From: an uncultured Paracoccaceae bacterium
GTDB lineage: Bacteria; Pseudomonadota; Alphaproteobacteria; Rhodobacterales; Rhodobacteraceae
Length of the DNA: 64,000 nucleotides
Assembly: GCA_913061275.1 (NCBI GenBank)
Contig: CAJXSR010000014.1
Location: forward strand, 25,565 to 89,564
Direction of reading: 5' to 3'
Shown: positions 20,674 to 29,625 of the stretch, piece after piece
How the letters are laid out: each line of letters starts with the position of its first letter
Position numbering within the stretch: position 1 is the first letter of the stretch
Made by a program: the position numbers and the translations under genes
The notes under the pieces: model-generated
Seen by the model: the letters and a program-made list of their open reading frames with translations, nothing else
Databases searched by the model: none
Told to the model about the DNA's origin: nothing

Positions 20674-20814
20674 GCAGTTGAGAATATTATATATTGCTAA
20701 TTATAAGTATTAATAAGCATATTCTATAATGTTCTGACGTCGCGTCAATATATATTGTATTTTTACTTTAAGACCCCAAATAAATAACATGTTAATAACC
20801 ACGGGGGTTAAATC

Positions 20815-21708
20815 ATGAGCTATACAAATCTACCAGTGCCGTCACCGGAACAGGGCCTGAACAGCTATATGCAATCTATCCGTAAGTTCCCAATGTTGGA
20901 GCCAGAAGAAGAATATATGCTGGCTAAAGCTTGGGTTGAACGCGAAGATGCGCAAGCAGCCCACAAACTGGTTACATCGCACCTACGGTTGGCTGCCAAA
21001 ATGGCGATGGGGTATCGTGGGTATGGCTTGCCGATTGCCGAAGTTGTATCCGAGGCAAATGTGGGATTGATGCAGGCGGTCAAACGTTTTGACCCTGAAA
21101 AGGGGTTCCGCTTGTCGACCTATGCAATGTGGTGGATTCGCGCCAGCATTCAGGAATTTGTCTTGCGCAGTTGGTCTTTGGTAAAAATGGGTACCACATC
21201 GGCGCAAAAGAAGTTGTTTTTTAATCTGCGTAAAGCCAAGAACAAAATTGGCGTTATGGAAGAAGGCGATATGCGCCCCGAACATGTAGCGCAAATTGCC
21301 AACGATTTGAATGTGACGGAAAAAGAAGTGACCTCTATGAACCGCCGCATGTCTGGTGGGGACGCATCACTGAACGTGCGTGTTGGGGGTGATGACGGTG
21401 AAGGTGCGGCAGAGTTTCAGGACTGGCTACAAGACGAAGATGCCGACCAAGCCGCCGATTACGCCGAACGCAATGAGTTAGAAGCGCGGCGTGAATTGAT
21501 GGCAGAAGCTATGGTTGTACTGAACGACCGTGAGAAAGACATTCTGACCAAACGCAAGTTGCAAGACAAACCGATGACACTGGAAGTGCTGTCGGGTGAA
21601 TATGATGTCAGCCGTGAACGCATTCGCCAAATTGAGGTGCGCGCATTCGAAAAACTACAGGAAAAGATGCGTGAACTGGCGGTGGAGCGCGGGATGATGA
21701 AGGGTTAA
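20815..21708 (+). CDS. rpoH: RNA polymerase sigma-32 factor RpoH
   Basis: LRLAAKMAMGYRGYGLPIAEVVSEANVGLMQAVKRFDPEKGFRLSTYAMWWIRASIQEFVLRSWSLVKMGTTSAQKKLFFNLR (RpoH box). Confidence 0.95.
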   Translation: MSYTNLPVPSPEQGLNSYMQSIRKFPMLEPEEEYMLAKAWVEREDAQAAHKLVTSHLRLAAKMAMGYRGYGLPIAEVVSEANVGLMQAVKRFDPEKGFRLSTYAMWWIRASIQEFVLRSWSLVKMGTTSAQKKLFFNLRKAKNKIGVMEEGDMRPEHVAQIANDLNVTEKEVTSMNRRMSGGDASLNVRVGGDDGEGAAEFQDWLQDEDADQAADYAERNELEARRELMAEAMVVLNDREKDILTKRKLQDKPMTLEVLSGEYDVSRERIRQIEVRAFEKLQEKMRELAVERGMMKG

Positions 21709-21866
21709 TAAGCCTTACTTGTCCGCTATGTCGAAAATCGACTACCACTTGTGCAATTTCTGGCTTGTTCTTACGCCATAGCTTTGTCAAAGTTTACAGT
21801 AAGCGTATTAAAATCGGGTGTGTTGTTGAAAATACCGCACACCTGAAATTTGATCGGAGTTTACGA

Positions 21867-22295
21867 ATGGACTTAGAGGCAGTTTCAGCTGGTGATTTTG
21901 GAAAAAGCTTGACGGGTGTTGGGGTTAATCTTCTAACTACTGATGTTAAGCGATTGGCTGGGCTTTTGGTTGGTGCGTTTGGTGCAACTGCACACCGTTT
22001 ATCTAAAGATTTTGCAATTATTCGATTTGGTGGGATGATGCTGCAAATCCACCATGATGCGACTTATGGCACGCATCCTTTACACGGGCTATTGCCCGAA
22101 AATCCGCCACGTGGGCAGGGCGTGCAACTATACTTCTTTGGGGTTGATCCCGATTTTGCGGTGGCACAGGCCGAAGCTTTTGGCGGCAGTGTTGTGGAAC
22201 CGCCCCGCAATAAACCACATGGGCTGTATGAGGGAACGGTTCTAAGTGCAGAAGGTTATGCTTTTACCGCTGCTGTTCCTGAAAGAGATATTTAA
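21867..22295 (+). CDS. VOC/glyoxalase-like family protein
   Basis: MDLEAVSAGDFGKSLTGVGVNLLTTDVKRLAGLLVGAFGAT...MMLQIHHDATYGTHP...GVQLYFFGVDPD. Confidence 0.75.
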   Translation: MDLEAVSAGDFGKSLTGVGVNLLTTDVKRLAGLLVGAFGATAHRLSKDFAIIRFGGMMLQIHHDATYGTHPLHGLLPENPPRGQGVQLYFFGVDPDFAVAQAEAFGGSVVEPPRNKPHGLYEGTVLSAEGYAFTAAVPERDI

Positions 22296-22564
22296 TGGCA
22301 GGTGGCTGGGCGCGTGATGGTGCGGTGAATGAACAAATCGAAGCGTCAATAAATGATGAGTTGGCACGTCTGAAGGCACGTAAATTGTTGGTGGGCGATA
22401 GCCTGACCCATTGCGCTGAATGCGAAGAACCGATTTCAGAGGCTAGGCGTGACGCTATTAAGGGTGTGAAGCTGTGTATTGAGTGCCAACAAGAGCGGGA
22501 TGGTGCCCCGTCCGTTCGCGCTGGGTTTAACCGTCGGGGGAGTAAGGACAGTCAATTGAAGTGA
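22295..22564 (+). CDS. DksA/TraR C4-type zinc-finger protein (YbiI-like)
   Basis: LTHCAECEEPISEARRDAIKGVKLCIECQQERD. Confidence 0.88.
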   Translation: MAGGWARDGAVNEQIEASINDELARLKARKLLVGDSLTHCAECEEPISEARRDAIKGVKLCIECQQERDGAPSVRAGFNRRGSKDSQLK

Positions 22565-22957
22565 GGGTGGGTCGATTTGGTCTTTCGATGATTCAGTGCG
22601 TGTTGTCCAAAGTCGGCTATGAGCCCTTATTACCAATTCGAATTTTTTAAGATTTGACACAAACGGCCCATAGCTACCGTTCAATGGGTTGGAATTGAAC
22701 CCGTTTGGATTTCGGAAAGCAGACATTAGTCGGATTGCAGTATTTGCGATTTCTTAACGACGGTTATGCGGGCAAAATTTCCTGACTGAACTTTTAAAGG
22801 CCTTATCGGTTTTCATACTGTACGGTACCAAACCCTACATTCCAGTGCATCGTATATTCGCAGTAAGCGTTTCTACTTTGATTTAGATCAAGGCGGCACA
22901 GCTAGGTGTCTGGTAAAATCGGCACATAGGATTATGAGTTTGGAGGTTGAGGTGTCA

Positions 22958-25237
22958 ATGTCAAACATGGTACTGAAGAGTTTGCAAACCATCGCGCTTG
23001 GGGCGGTTGTCCTGTTCAGTTCACCGGTCTTGGCCCAAAGTTTCCTTGTCGATTACTCTACCCGCACATGGACCGGTGGTTCCATTGACAGCGACAGCGA
23101 CAGCCTACCCGATTATTGTCTCGTGGTCCCGCGCAATCCTAGCAAAAATTATATGATGTTCGCAATGACCACAAATGGGCTGATACTCATGTTGGTCAAT
23201 CCATTGTGGGGTATGGACAACACGGGTAGCAGCATCGAAGTCGATATTGTTATCGAGGGCCTCTGGCAAGGCAAACTGAACGGCCAGATTTCGAATACCC
23301 AAACCGTGACCGTGATTGTCAAAGGCAACCCAGTTTTGGTCGACGCCATCAAATCGGGTAATTATTTGCATGCTTACACATACATCGGGGATTTTTCGAC
23401 ACAACTGTCCGGTACCAGCGCAGCCCTACAAAAGTCCGAACAGTGTTTTGCGCAGGAAATTCGACCCCGGATGACCAGAGCACCGGCTACCCAGGAAACC
23501 ACACAGGATAATGTCGCCACGCCCCACGTGAGCGCGAGTTATCAATCGGGTAAGGCGGCCTATGACAACAAGGATTACATAACGGCAATGGCACTCTGGC
23601 AAGAGGCTGCAATGTCCGGTGATGCAGAGGCGATCAATGGGCTGGGCATCCTGAGCCGGTATGGACGCGGCGTGCCAAAAGACCTGCAACAGGCCCGCAG
23701 TTGGTATCTGATGGCAGCGGAAAAGGGGCTGGATCGTGCGCAGTACAATCTGGGGCGTCTCTATGATAAGGGACTCGGCGTCGGGATCGATTATGCGACT
23801 GCGCTGAAGTGGTATCTCAAAGCAGCAGATCAGGGCTATGACCGGGCACAACTGGTCATCGGTACCAAGTATATTCGCGGCGAGGGGGTTCCCAAAAACG
23901 CTGAGATGGCCCGGAAATGGTATCTGCTGGCTGCACAAAACGGCAACCGTGCTGCTCAGTTCAACCTTGCTACCCTTTTGCGCAAAGGACGCGGCGGGAC
24001 TGCTGATCCGGCCAGCGCTGTGCAATGGTACTACCGCTCAGCCGTGCAGGGGTTTGCGCTGGCTCAGTTGAGACTTGGTGATGCGCTGGCAAGCGGAACT
24101 GGCGTACAGGTTGATCAGACTGAGGCCTACAAATGGTACCTGTTGGCGCAGAAAAACGGGAATGAAAAAGCAGCGACCAAGATCGACGCGTTGGGCCCGC
24201 TATTAAGTCAGGCGGACATCCTGCAAGCTTCCAACATGGCATCGACTTGGCAAAAAGAAAGCGAACCCAAGTCCAGAAACACCGTGGCTGAACCCATCAC
24301 GGCACCTCCAGTAATTGCTTCAGCCCCGACAACCGCTACAACTATCCCCGCACCCGCTGTGACAGCGTCACTGTATCCATCCGCAACCAAGAAACTGCCG
24401 GATGACCTGTTCCCGGACGAACCTAGGGCGCCAGTAAATCCTACTCCTGAACCTGCCGCATCGCTATCCCAGCTGGAAGGATGTTATGACCTGAGTCAGG
24501 CTGATGCAATCTGTCAACAGGCCTGCACCAGCACCGAATTCACCGGCAAGTTGAAGGGGTCTCATCTGGCCTATAAGCAGGGTGCGTCAGCACCTCTTGA
24601 ATACTGCCAGAACGGTTGCGCTCAGGCCAAAGCCGAATTCCCCCAATCAATCGCCTTTGTAAAGGATCTGGCTGGTTCCAAGTTCTATTGCCCGATGCTT
24701 TATGTTGAAACAATCCGCATTGCCCGCAAAAACCGTATCAAGCGCGAGCAGGGCGACAAAAGCGCGTTGAGAGCCTATGAATGGGGTTCCAAGGCCTGGC
24801 GCGAGGCCACGAAAATTGAGGTAAGCGACGACTTTCTGGGCCAATTATCTACAACCCCCTATCCCCCCGCCGTTCAAGCGCTGGTCGATCAGATGCCAAC
24901 CCGGATGGGCAGCTGCTATAGCCTTGAGGGCACCGGTGCGATGGATTATTGCCAAGCAGAATGCATTGAAGATGGCAAAGTGCTCGAAATGTGCAATAGC
25001 GGCTGCGAAAAAGGGGCCGCGTTGTTTCGGGACAGTTTTATCTGGACCAAAGGGCTTACATTTAAGGAGGGGCACGGCAGTATCTGTGACGCAATCCAGT
25101 TTACCGACAAAGATCACGCGCTAGTTCAGGTCAAGAACGAGGCCCGCATGCAAGGGCTATCCCGCGAAGAAACTATTTCATTTGTACATGGTATTCTGAA
25201 TTTCTGGGGGGGCGCGCTTACCCAAGGAAACCGCTAA
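22958..25237 (+). CDS. exported Sel1-repeat protein with a novel N-terminal domain and duplicated Cys-rich C-terminal module
   Basis: Signal peptide MSNMVLKSLQTIALGAVVLFSSPVLAQS; about 5 Sel1-type repeats (ARSWYLMAAEKGLDRAQYNLGRLYDKGLGV...); SD GGAGG upstream. Confidence 0.85.
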   Translation: MSNMVLKSLQTIALGAVVLFSSPVLAQSFLVDYSTRTWTGGSIDSDSDSLPDYCLVVPRNPSKNYMMFAMTTNGLILMLVNPLWGMDNTGSSIEVDIVIEGLWQGKLNGQISNTQTVTVIVKGNPVLVDAIKSGNYLHAYTYIGDFSTQLSGTSAALQKSEQCFAQEIRPRMTRAPATQETTQDNVATPHVSASYQSGKAAYDNKDYITAMALWQEAAMSGDAEAINGLGILSRYGRGVPKDLQQARSWYLMAAEKGLDRAQYNLGRLYDKGLGVGIDYATALKWYLKAADQGYDRAQLVIGTKYIRGEGVPKNAEMARKWYLLAAQNGNRAAQFNLATLLRKGRGGTADPASAVQWYYRSAVQGFALAQLRLGDALASGTGVQVDQTEAYKWYLLAQKNGNEKAATKIDALGPLLSQADILQASNMASTWQKESEPKSRNTVAEPITAPPVIASAPTTATTIPAPAVTASLYPSATKKLPDDLFPDEPRAPVNPTPEPAASLSQLEGCYDLSQADAICQQACTSTEFTGKLKGSHLAYKQGASAPLEYCQNGCAQAKAEFPQSIAFVKDLAGSKFYCPMLYVETIRIARKNRIKREQGDKSALRAYEWGSKAWREATKIEVSDDFLGQLSTTPYPPAVQALVDQMPTRMGSCYSLEGTGAMDYCQAECIEDGKVLEMCNSGCEKGAALFRDSFIWTKGLTFKEGHGSICDAIQFTDKDHALVQVKNEARMQGLSREETISFVHGILNFWGGALTQGNR

Positions 25238-25300
25238 AACCACCACTGGTCACTATAATGCTTGTGAACAGCGGCCATCGACTACAAGGAGAAAAAGTAC

Positions 25301-25987
25301 ATGATAAACCGCATAAAACTAGGCTTGCTGATTTTCTTCCTATTCTGTGGACTGGCTTTGCCTGCAATACCGGCACAGGCACAAGAGAGCACTTTTGAGA
25401 ATCGAGGCCAAGCCCAACAATTCCTGAACGAACTGTCCACCTTCAACAAGGCCAGTGCCAGGATCCGACAACCCATTATTCGGCTCGAGTCGCTGATCCG
25501 TAGGGAGTTCTCTCGTTATCAGCAAGCCGTCAACAATTCAGAAACCGCCGAGGAGGCCGGGCAGAACTATCAGGTAGCACTCAGCCAGTTCACCAAGGCG
25601 CGAGCAGATTTCGACCGTGCCATCGCCTTTGCCGCTAAAATTGGGAGCAACTCGAAATTTCCCGAAATTAAAGCCTTGGCAGGACAATATGTGGCGAATC
25701 TTACAAGAAGTCGCAATCGCATCAACAACATCGCTGTTGCCTTCAAATATAACGATATCCGTGCTTTTGACTCAGAGACCCGGGGGCTGATCGATGACTC
25801 GGACGACATGTTTCTATATTGGAACGCCAACGCCCCGCAGTTTCAAACGCAGGTCAACGCCGCAAAGGCCCAGTTCACCGGCATCAAGCCAACCAAGGAT
25901 ATCGGCTGCCCCTATGAAGAAGGCACCTTGCAGCATGCGCTTCATTGCATCATGCCCGAACCCATGTCGAGTGGAACAGGGAATTGA
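25301..25987 (+). CDS. exported, predominantly helical protein of unknown function
   Basis: Signal peptide MINRIKLGLLIFFLFCGLALPAIPAQAQE; 228 aa. Confidence 0.7.
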   Translation: MINRIKLGLLIFFLFCGLALPAIPAQAQESTFENRGQAQQFLNELSTFNKASARIRQPIIRLESLIRREFSRYQQAVNNSETAEEAGQNYQVALSQFTKARADFDRAIAFAAKIGSNSKFPEIKALAGQYVANLTRSRNRINNIAVAFKYNDIRAFDSETRGLIDDSDDMFLYWNANAPQFQTQVNAAKAQFTGIKPTKDIGCPYEEGTLQHALHCIMPEPMSSGTGN

Positions 25988-25989
25988 CC

Positions 25990-26892
25990 ATGTCTAACCT
26001 GTCGAAATTCACCGCAGGGGGGCTGGCTCTTGCCCTGTTTGCTCTTGGTACTATAGCGCAGGCGCATATGCTGCGCGACCGCAACTTCGATTTTGCAGCA
26101 CGCTATAACGCCCCACTGGATTTGCTTTCCGACATGTTGAAGGACTTGCCAGATCTGAGTAATGAACCAGAACCACAGGCCAAATCTTCTGTCGTGCCAA
26201 CCGCGCCCGCCACCGTCATCGCGCCGTCGCAGCAAGCAAAATGGATCACCCAAGGTGAGCCCGTTGAAATCCTGAACACGTATAACAAGGCAGGCGTTCA
26301 AAACGGAGCACCGCGTTCGCCGGTCTTTGAACTGTCGCAGCCTACGCTGATCACTCACATCCAAACCTATCACTGGAACAATGCTCGCGGTACTCCCGCA
26401 CCAGGTCAGGTAGGCATTACCAACACAGGCATGTGGCAGGCCACTGGCCGCCCAGGCATGTTAGATACCCCCAATGCCGAATGGGTCATCAAACCCAGCA
26501 TCGTTCTACAACCCGGTGTATATACCGTGATGGATGGCTCGCCGGAAACATGGTCACTCAATCGAGGTTCTGGCGGCATCGGCTTTACAGTTGTCAGGGG
26601 TGTCCCCGTGGTGAAGCAAATGGAAACGACGGCCGGAAATTTCAGCACAGAACGCCAGGCATTGGAACAGCTCGCCAAAATCAAAGATTTCAAGGAGTGG
26701 GCCTTGGCGGTACGCAGGGCCGGCAACACCGTGGTCTACAACGTGACACAAGGCCCCAGCACAAGCTGTTCCGGCGACACATGCAACTGGTGTTTTCGCA
26801 TATCCGAAGACACACCTTCGCACAGAACTTATTTCAAGACCTATTGCATCGATATTTTGACAGGAGGTGTAACAACGCAAGAAGACTATTGA
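25990..26892 (+). CDS. exported protein of unknown function with a beta-rich domain
   Basis: Signal peptide MSNLSKFTAGGLALALFALGTIAQA; PTLITHIQTYHWNNARGTPAPGQVGI...PGVYTVMDGSPETWSLNRGSGGIGFTVVRG. Confidence 0.7.
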   Translation: MSNLSKFTAGGLALALFALGTIAQAHMLRDRNFDFAARYNAPLDLLSDMLKDLPDLSNEPEPQAKSSVVPTAPATVIAPSQQAKWITQGEPVEILNTYNKAGVQNGAPRSPVFELSQPTLITHIQTYHWNNARGTPAPGQVGITNTGMWQATGRPGMLDTPNAEWVIKPSIVLQPGVYTVMDGSPETWSLNRGSGGIGFTVVRGVPVVKQMETTAGNFSTERQALEQLAKIKDFKEWALAVRRAGNTVVYNVTQGPSTSCSGDTCNWCFRISEDTPSHRTYFKTYCIDILTGGVTTQEDY

Positions 26893-27149
26893 ACTGAAAA
26901 ACTTTAGACTTGATTTTGTGGGCAACTCAGCCTGCGAGGTTGAGAATGGTCTCCGTCCATTCTTCAGTCTACAACCACCTCAATCAGGAATGCAGCCTTT
27001 CGAAAATAGATCATTTCAAGCCCAACCGAGCCGTCATTCTTACCGAGTGGCGTCAACTTTGTACCTGTTAACTTCACGACTTTTGCTGTAAACTGACCCA
27101 GTTCAGAATTCGTCTGACAGCACCAAGTCAGCCTCTTAATGTTTATACA

Positions 27150-27869
27150 TTATTCGAAATCATCGCCGCCGTAATCGTCATAATCATCAACATCGTGATT
27201 GCCTAAATTATGGGCCATCATAACAAACGACAAGGCAGAGCCATCCTCGTTTACCTGCGTGCCTAGTTTATCCACATAATAGGTTCGGCGTGCTTTCAGT
27301 GCGAGAGCAAACATTAACACGCCGATCACACCAAACCCGCCGCACATGGTTATGGCCGCCAGAATATCGTCACCGCCTACACCGCGATTTTGCATCGACA
27401 CCACACCAAAGGCCATAACAACGGCCGCTAGTAAAAAACAAAGAGCCAAGAACATTATGATACCGCCCCTCCAGCCGAATTTGCGCTTTTGATTCACACG
27501 ATTGACCGGGCTTGCGGATTTTACTGGTGGTTTTTCTGGGCGTGCAGACATCGGTGGTGGTGGTGCTATAGATGCCTTTCCAAAGGCCAAATCAGTAGCT
27601 TGTCGAGGCGTCAATTCCTGATCCACCTCGGAACAGTATATCGTGCCACCCTGGCCAATAAAACTGAACATTCCGCTATCACCCTCGGTTTGAACATGCG
27701 GTGGGCAGGGATCGTCTGTATCGGGAGTGTCAAGCGGGGCCAAATGCAACATCGCGCTATTCAATTGATCCTGCTTCAGCATACCGCGTGATTTTGGGTC
27801 AAAATCTCCGTTGGCGGTTAGCCAATCGTCAGAAATGCCCTGAGTCTCAACTTTTATCGTTTTGGCCAT
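27150..27869 (-). CDS. two-TM protein of unknown function with acidic C-terminus
   Basis: MAKTIKVETQGISDDW...; GGIIMFLALCFLLAAVVMAFGV and GGFGVIGVLMFALAL segments; C-term DVDDYDDYGGDDFE. Confidence 0.65.
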   Translation of the reverse strand: MAKTIKVETQGISDDWLTANGDFDPKSRGMLKQDQLNSAMLHLAPLDTPDTDDPCPPHVQTEGDSGMFSFIGQGGTIYCSEVDQELTPRQATDLAFGKASIAPPPPMSARPEKPPVKSASPVNRVNQKRKFGWRGGIIMFLALCFLLAAVVMAFGVVSMQNRGVGGDDILAAITMCGGFGVIGVLMFALALKARRTYYVDKLGTQVNEDGSALSFVMMAHNLGNHDVDDYDDYGGDDFE

Positions 27870-28158
27870 AATCGGAATCCTCATAGGAAACTAAGTAAAT
27901 GAGTAGAACATCCTGACAAAAGCGCTCAACAAAAAATGATCGCAACTGATCAGAATAACTTTGTTAATACTTGCTATCAGAATAACTATTTTTTGCACAA
28001 ATGCAATAAATTCCCCGCTTGGCCAGAGCGTATGACTAGTCCATTTTTGGCGCTGATTTCAGGGGTGGTACATTCTGTCTCGTATGTGATTGGTGATTTT
28101 TATGGTAATCTTTATGTAGATTCATGATTTATGAACCTATTATTAGGGGGATATTTGT

Positions 28159-29625
28159 ATGAGGTGGTTTATATATAAGTTTTTATTAGTAGCCTGCATT
28201 TGCCCTATTTTTATGTACTTTCCACAGGCGGTCAATGCCCAAAGCACTGTTATTCGCACCCTAAAATCAGGTTTTTGGGAAGGGGCGGTTAAAGCAAATG
28301 CGCAGGGGGAGGCCAGCTATTGTTTTTTACTCGGTCGAAAATCAAACGAAGAATTTACCATCCAACTTTACTGGAACCGTAAGGGGTTTCACGTGTTGAT
28401 TTACAATGAAGACTGGTCTCTGATTGAGGGAGAAGAATTTAAGGGGCGGGTCAGGATTGATAAAAAATTCAATAAAATGATTGATGCAATCGTGTTCGAT
28501 AGTGAGTCGATTGACTATATGTTTGGGTTTAACAATAAAGCTATTGAGGCTTTCCAAAGCGGCAGTCGGATCACGCTCGAAGGCCCAGCAGGCGAACGCA
28601 CGTTTCGCCTTATGGGCACCCGCAAGGCGGTGGATGTGCTGGTTAATTGCGCCGACGAATATTTAGCACCCGATGAAGAACCAGATATGGCCCAAGAGGA
28701 ACCCACCGCACCAGATTATGATGTTGGCGTAAAGGCATATAACGCCGAAGATTATCAGGCTGCCCTGAATGAATTCATCCCGCTTGCAGAACAAGGTAAT
28801 GCCGACGCCCAGAACCGTATGGGTATGATGTATGCCATGGGCAAGGGGGTTGCTGTCGACAATGAAACAGCCTTGATTTGGTTCCGCAAAGCATCTGAAC
28901 AGAGGTTAGCACCGGCACAGACAAATATCGGTATCATGTACGCAAATGGTATGGGTACAGAGAAAAATGATATCGAGGCCGAATATTGGTATAGGAAAGC
29001 TGCCAAACAGGGTAATTCTAGGGCCCAAAACAACCTTGGTGTGATGTATCGTGATGGCACTGTTGTTACACAAAGCAACGCGGAAGCAATACGTTTGTTT
29101 GAATTGGCGGCAGATCAAGGACATGAAAAGGCGCAGAAAAATCTTGAAGATATGCTCGCAGTCGCTGGTGCCGTGTCGCCGGAAAATACCGAAGAAACCG
29201 AGCAAACAGAAACGGCTGTTGTTGTGCCAAATGGTGAAAACTCCGAAAAGCCCACATTTGCTGGTGAGTTGGTAACGCGTGCACTTAATATTCTTGCCGA
29301 GGTAAAAGAGGGCAGTCTGGAGGATGCTTATGCTCTGGTAAGTGATGCGGCCGATTTGGGTGATCGGCGCGGCCAATGGATGGCTGGACGTATGGCATTA
29401 GCTGGTGTTGGGGCCGCAGCAGACCGCACCATCGGACTGGCCCGTATTCTGGCCGCAGCCGAGGCAGGCCACCCAGAAGCGCTGACATATATGGGGCTGC
29501 AATATTTGCAGGATGGTGAAGATGCCACCGATGAAACTGGGCTAGCCTACCTTGAACGTGCCGCAGGCCAAAGTCATGCCGCGGCAATATCGGCGCTGCT
29601 GTTCTTTGAGCAGGAAGCAAACTGA
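28159..29625 (+). CDS. exported Sel1-repeat protein (paralogous architecture to 22958..25237)
   Basis: Signal peptide, N-terminal GFWEGAVKANAQGEASYC... domain, Sel1 repeats ALIWFRKASEQRLAPAQTNIGIMYANGMG... Confidence 0.85.
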   Translation: MRWFIYKFLLVACICPIFMYFPQAVNAQSTVIRTLKSGFWEGAVKANAQGEASYCFLLGRKSNEEFTIQLYWNRKGFHVLIYNEDWSLIEGEEFKGRVRIDKKFNKMIDAIVFDSESIDYMFGFNNKAIEAFQSGSRITLEGPAGERTFRLMGTRKAVDVLVNCADEYLAPDEEPDMAQEEPTAPDYDVGVKAYNAEDYQAALNEFIPLAEQGNADAQNRMGMMYAMGKGVAVDNETALIWFRKASEQRLAPAQTNIGIMYANGMGTEKNDIEAEYWYRKAAKQGNSRAQNNLGVMYRDGTVVTQSNAEAIRLFELAADQGHEKAQKNLEDMLAVAGAVSPENTEETEQTETAVVVPNGENSEKPTFAGELVTRALNILAEVKEGSLEDAYALVSDAADLGDRRGQWMAGRMALAGVGAAADRTIGLARILAAAEAGHPEALTYMGLQYLQDGEDATDETGLAYLERAAGQSHAAAISALLFFEQEAN

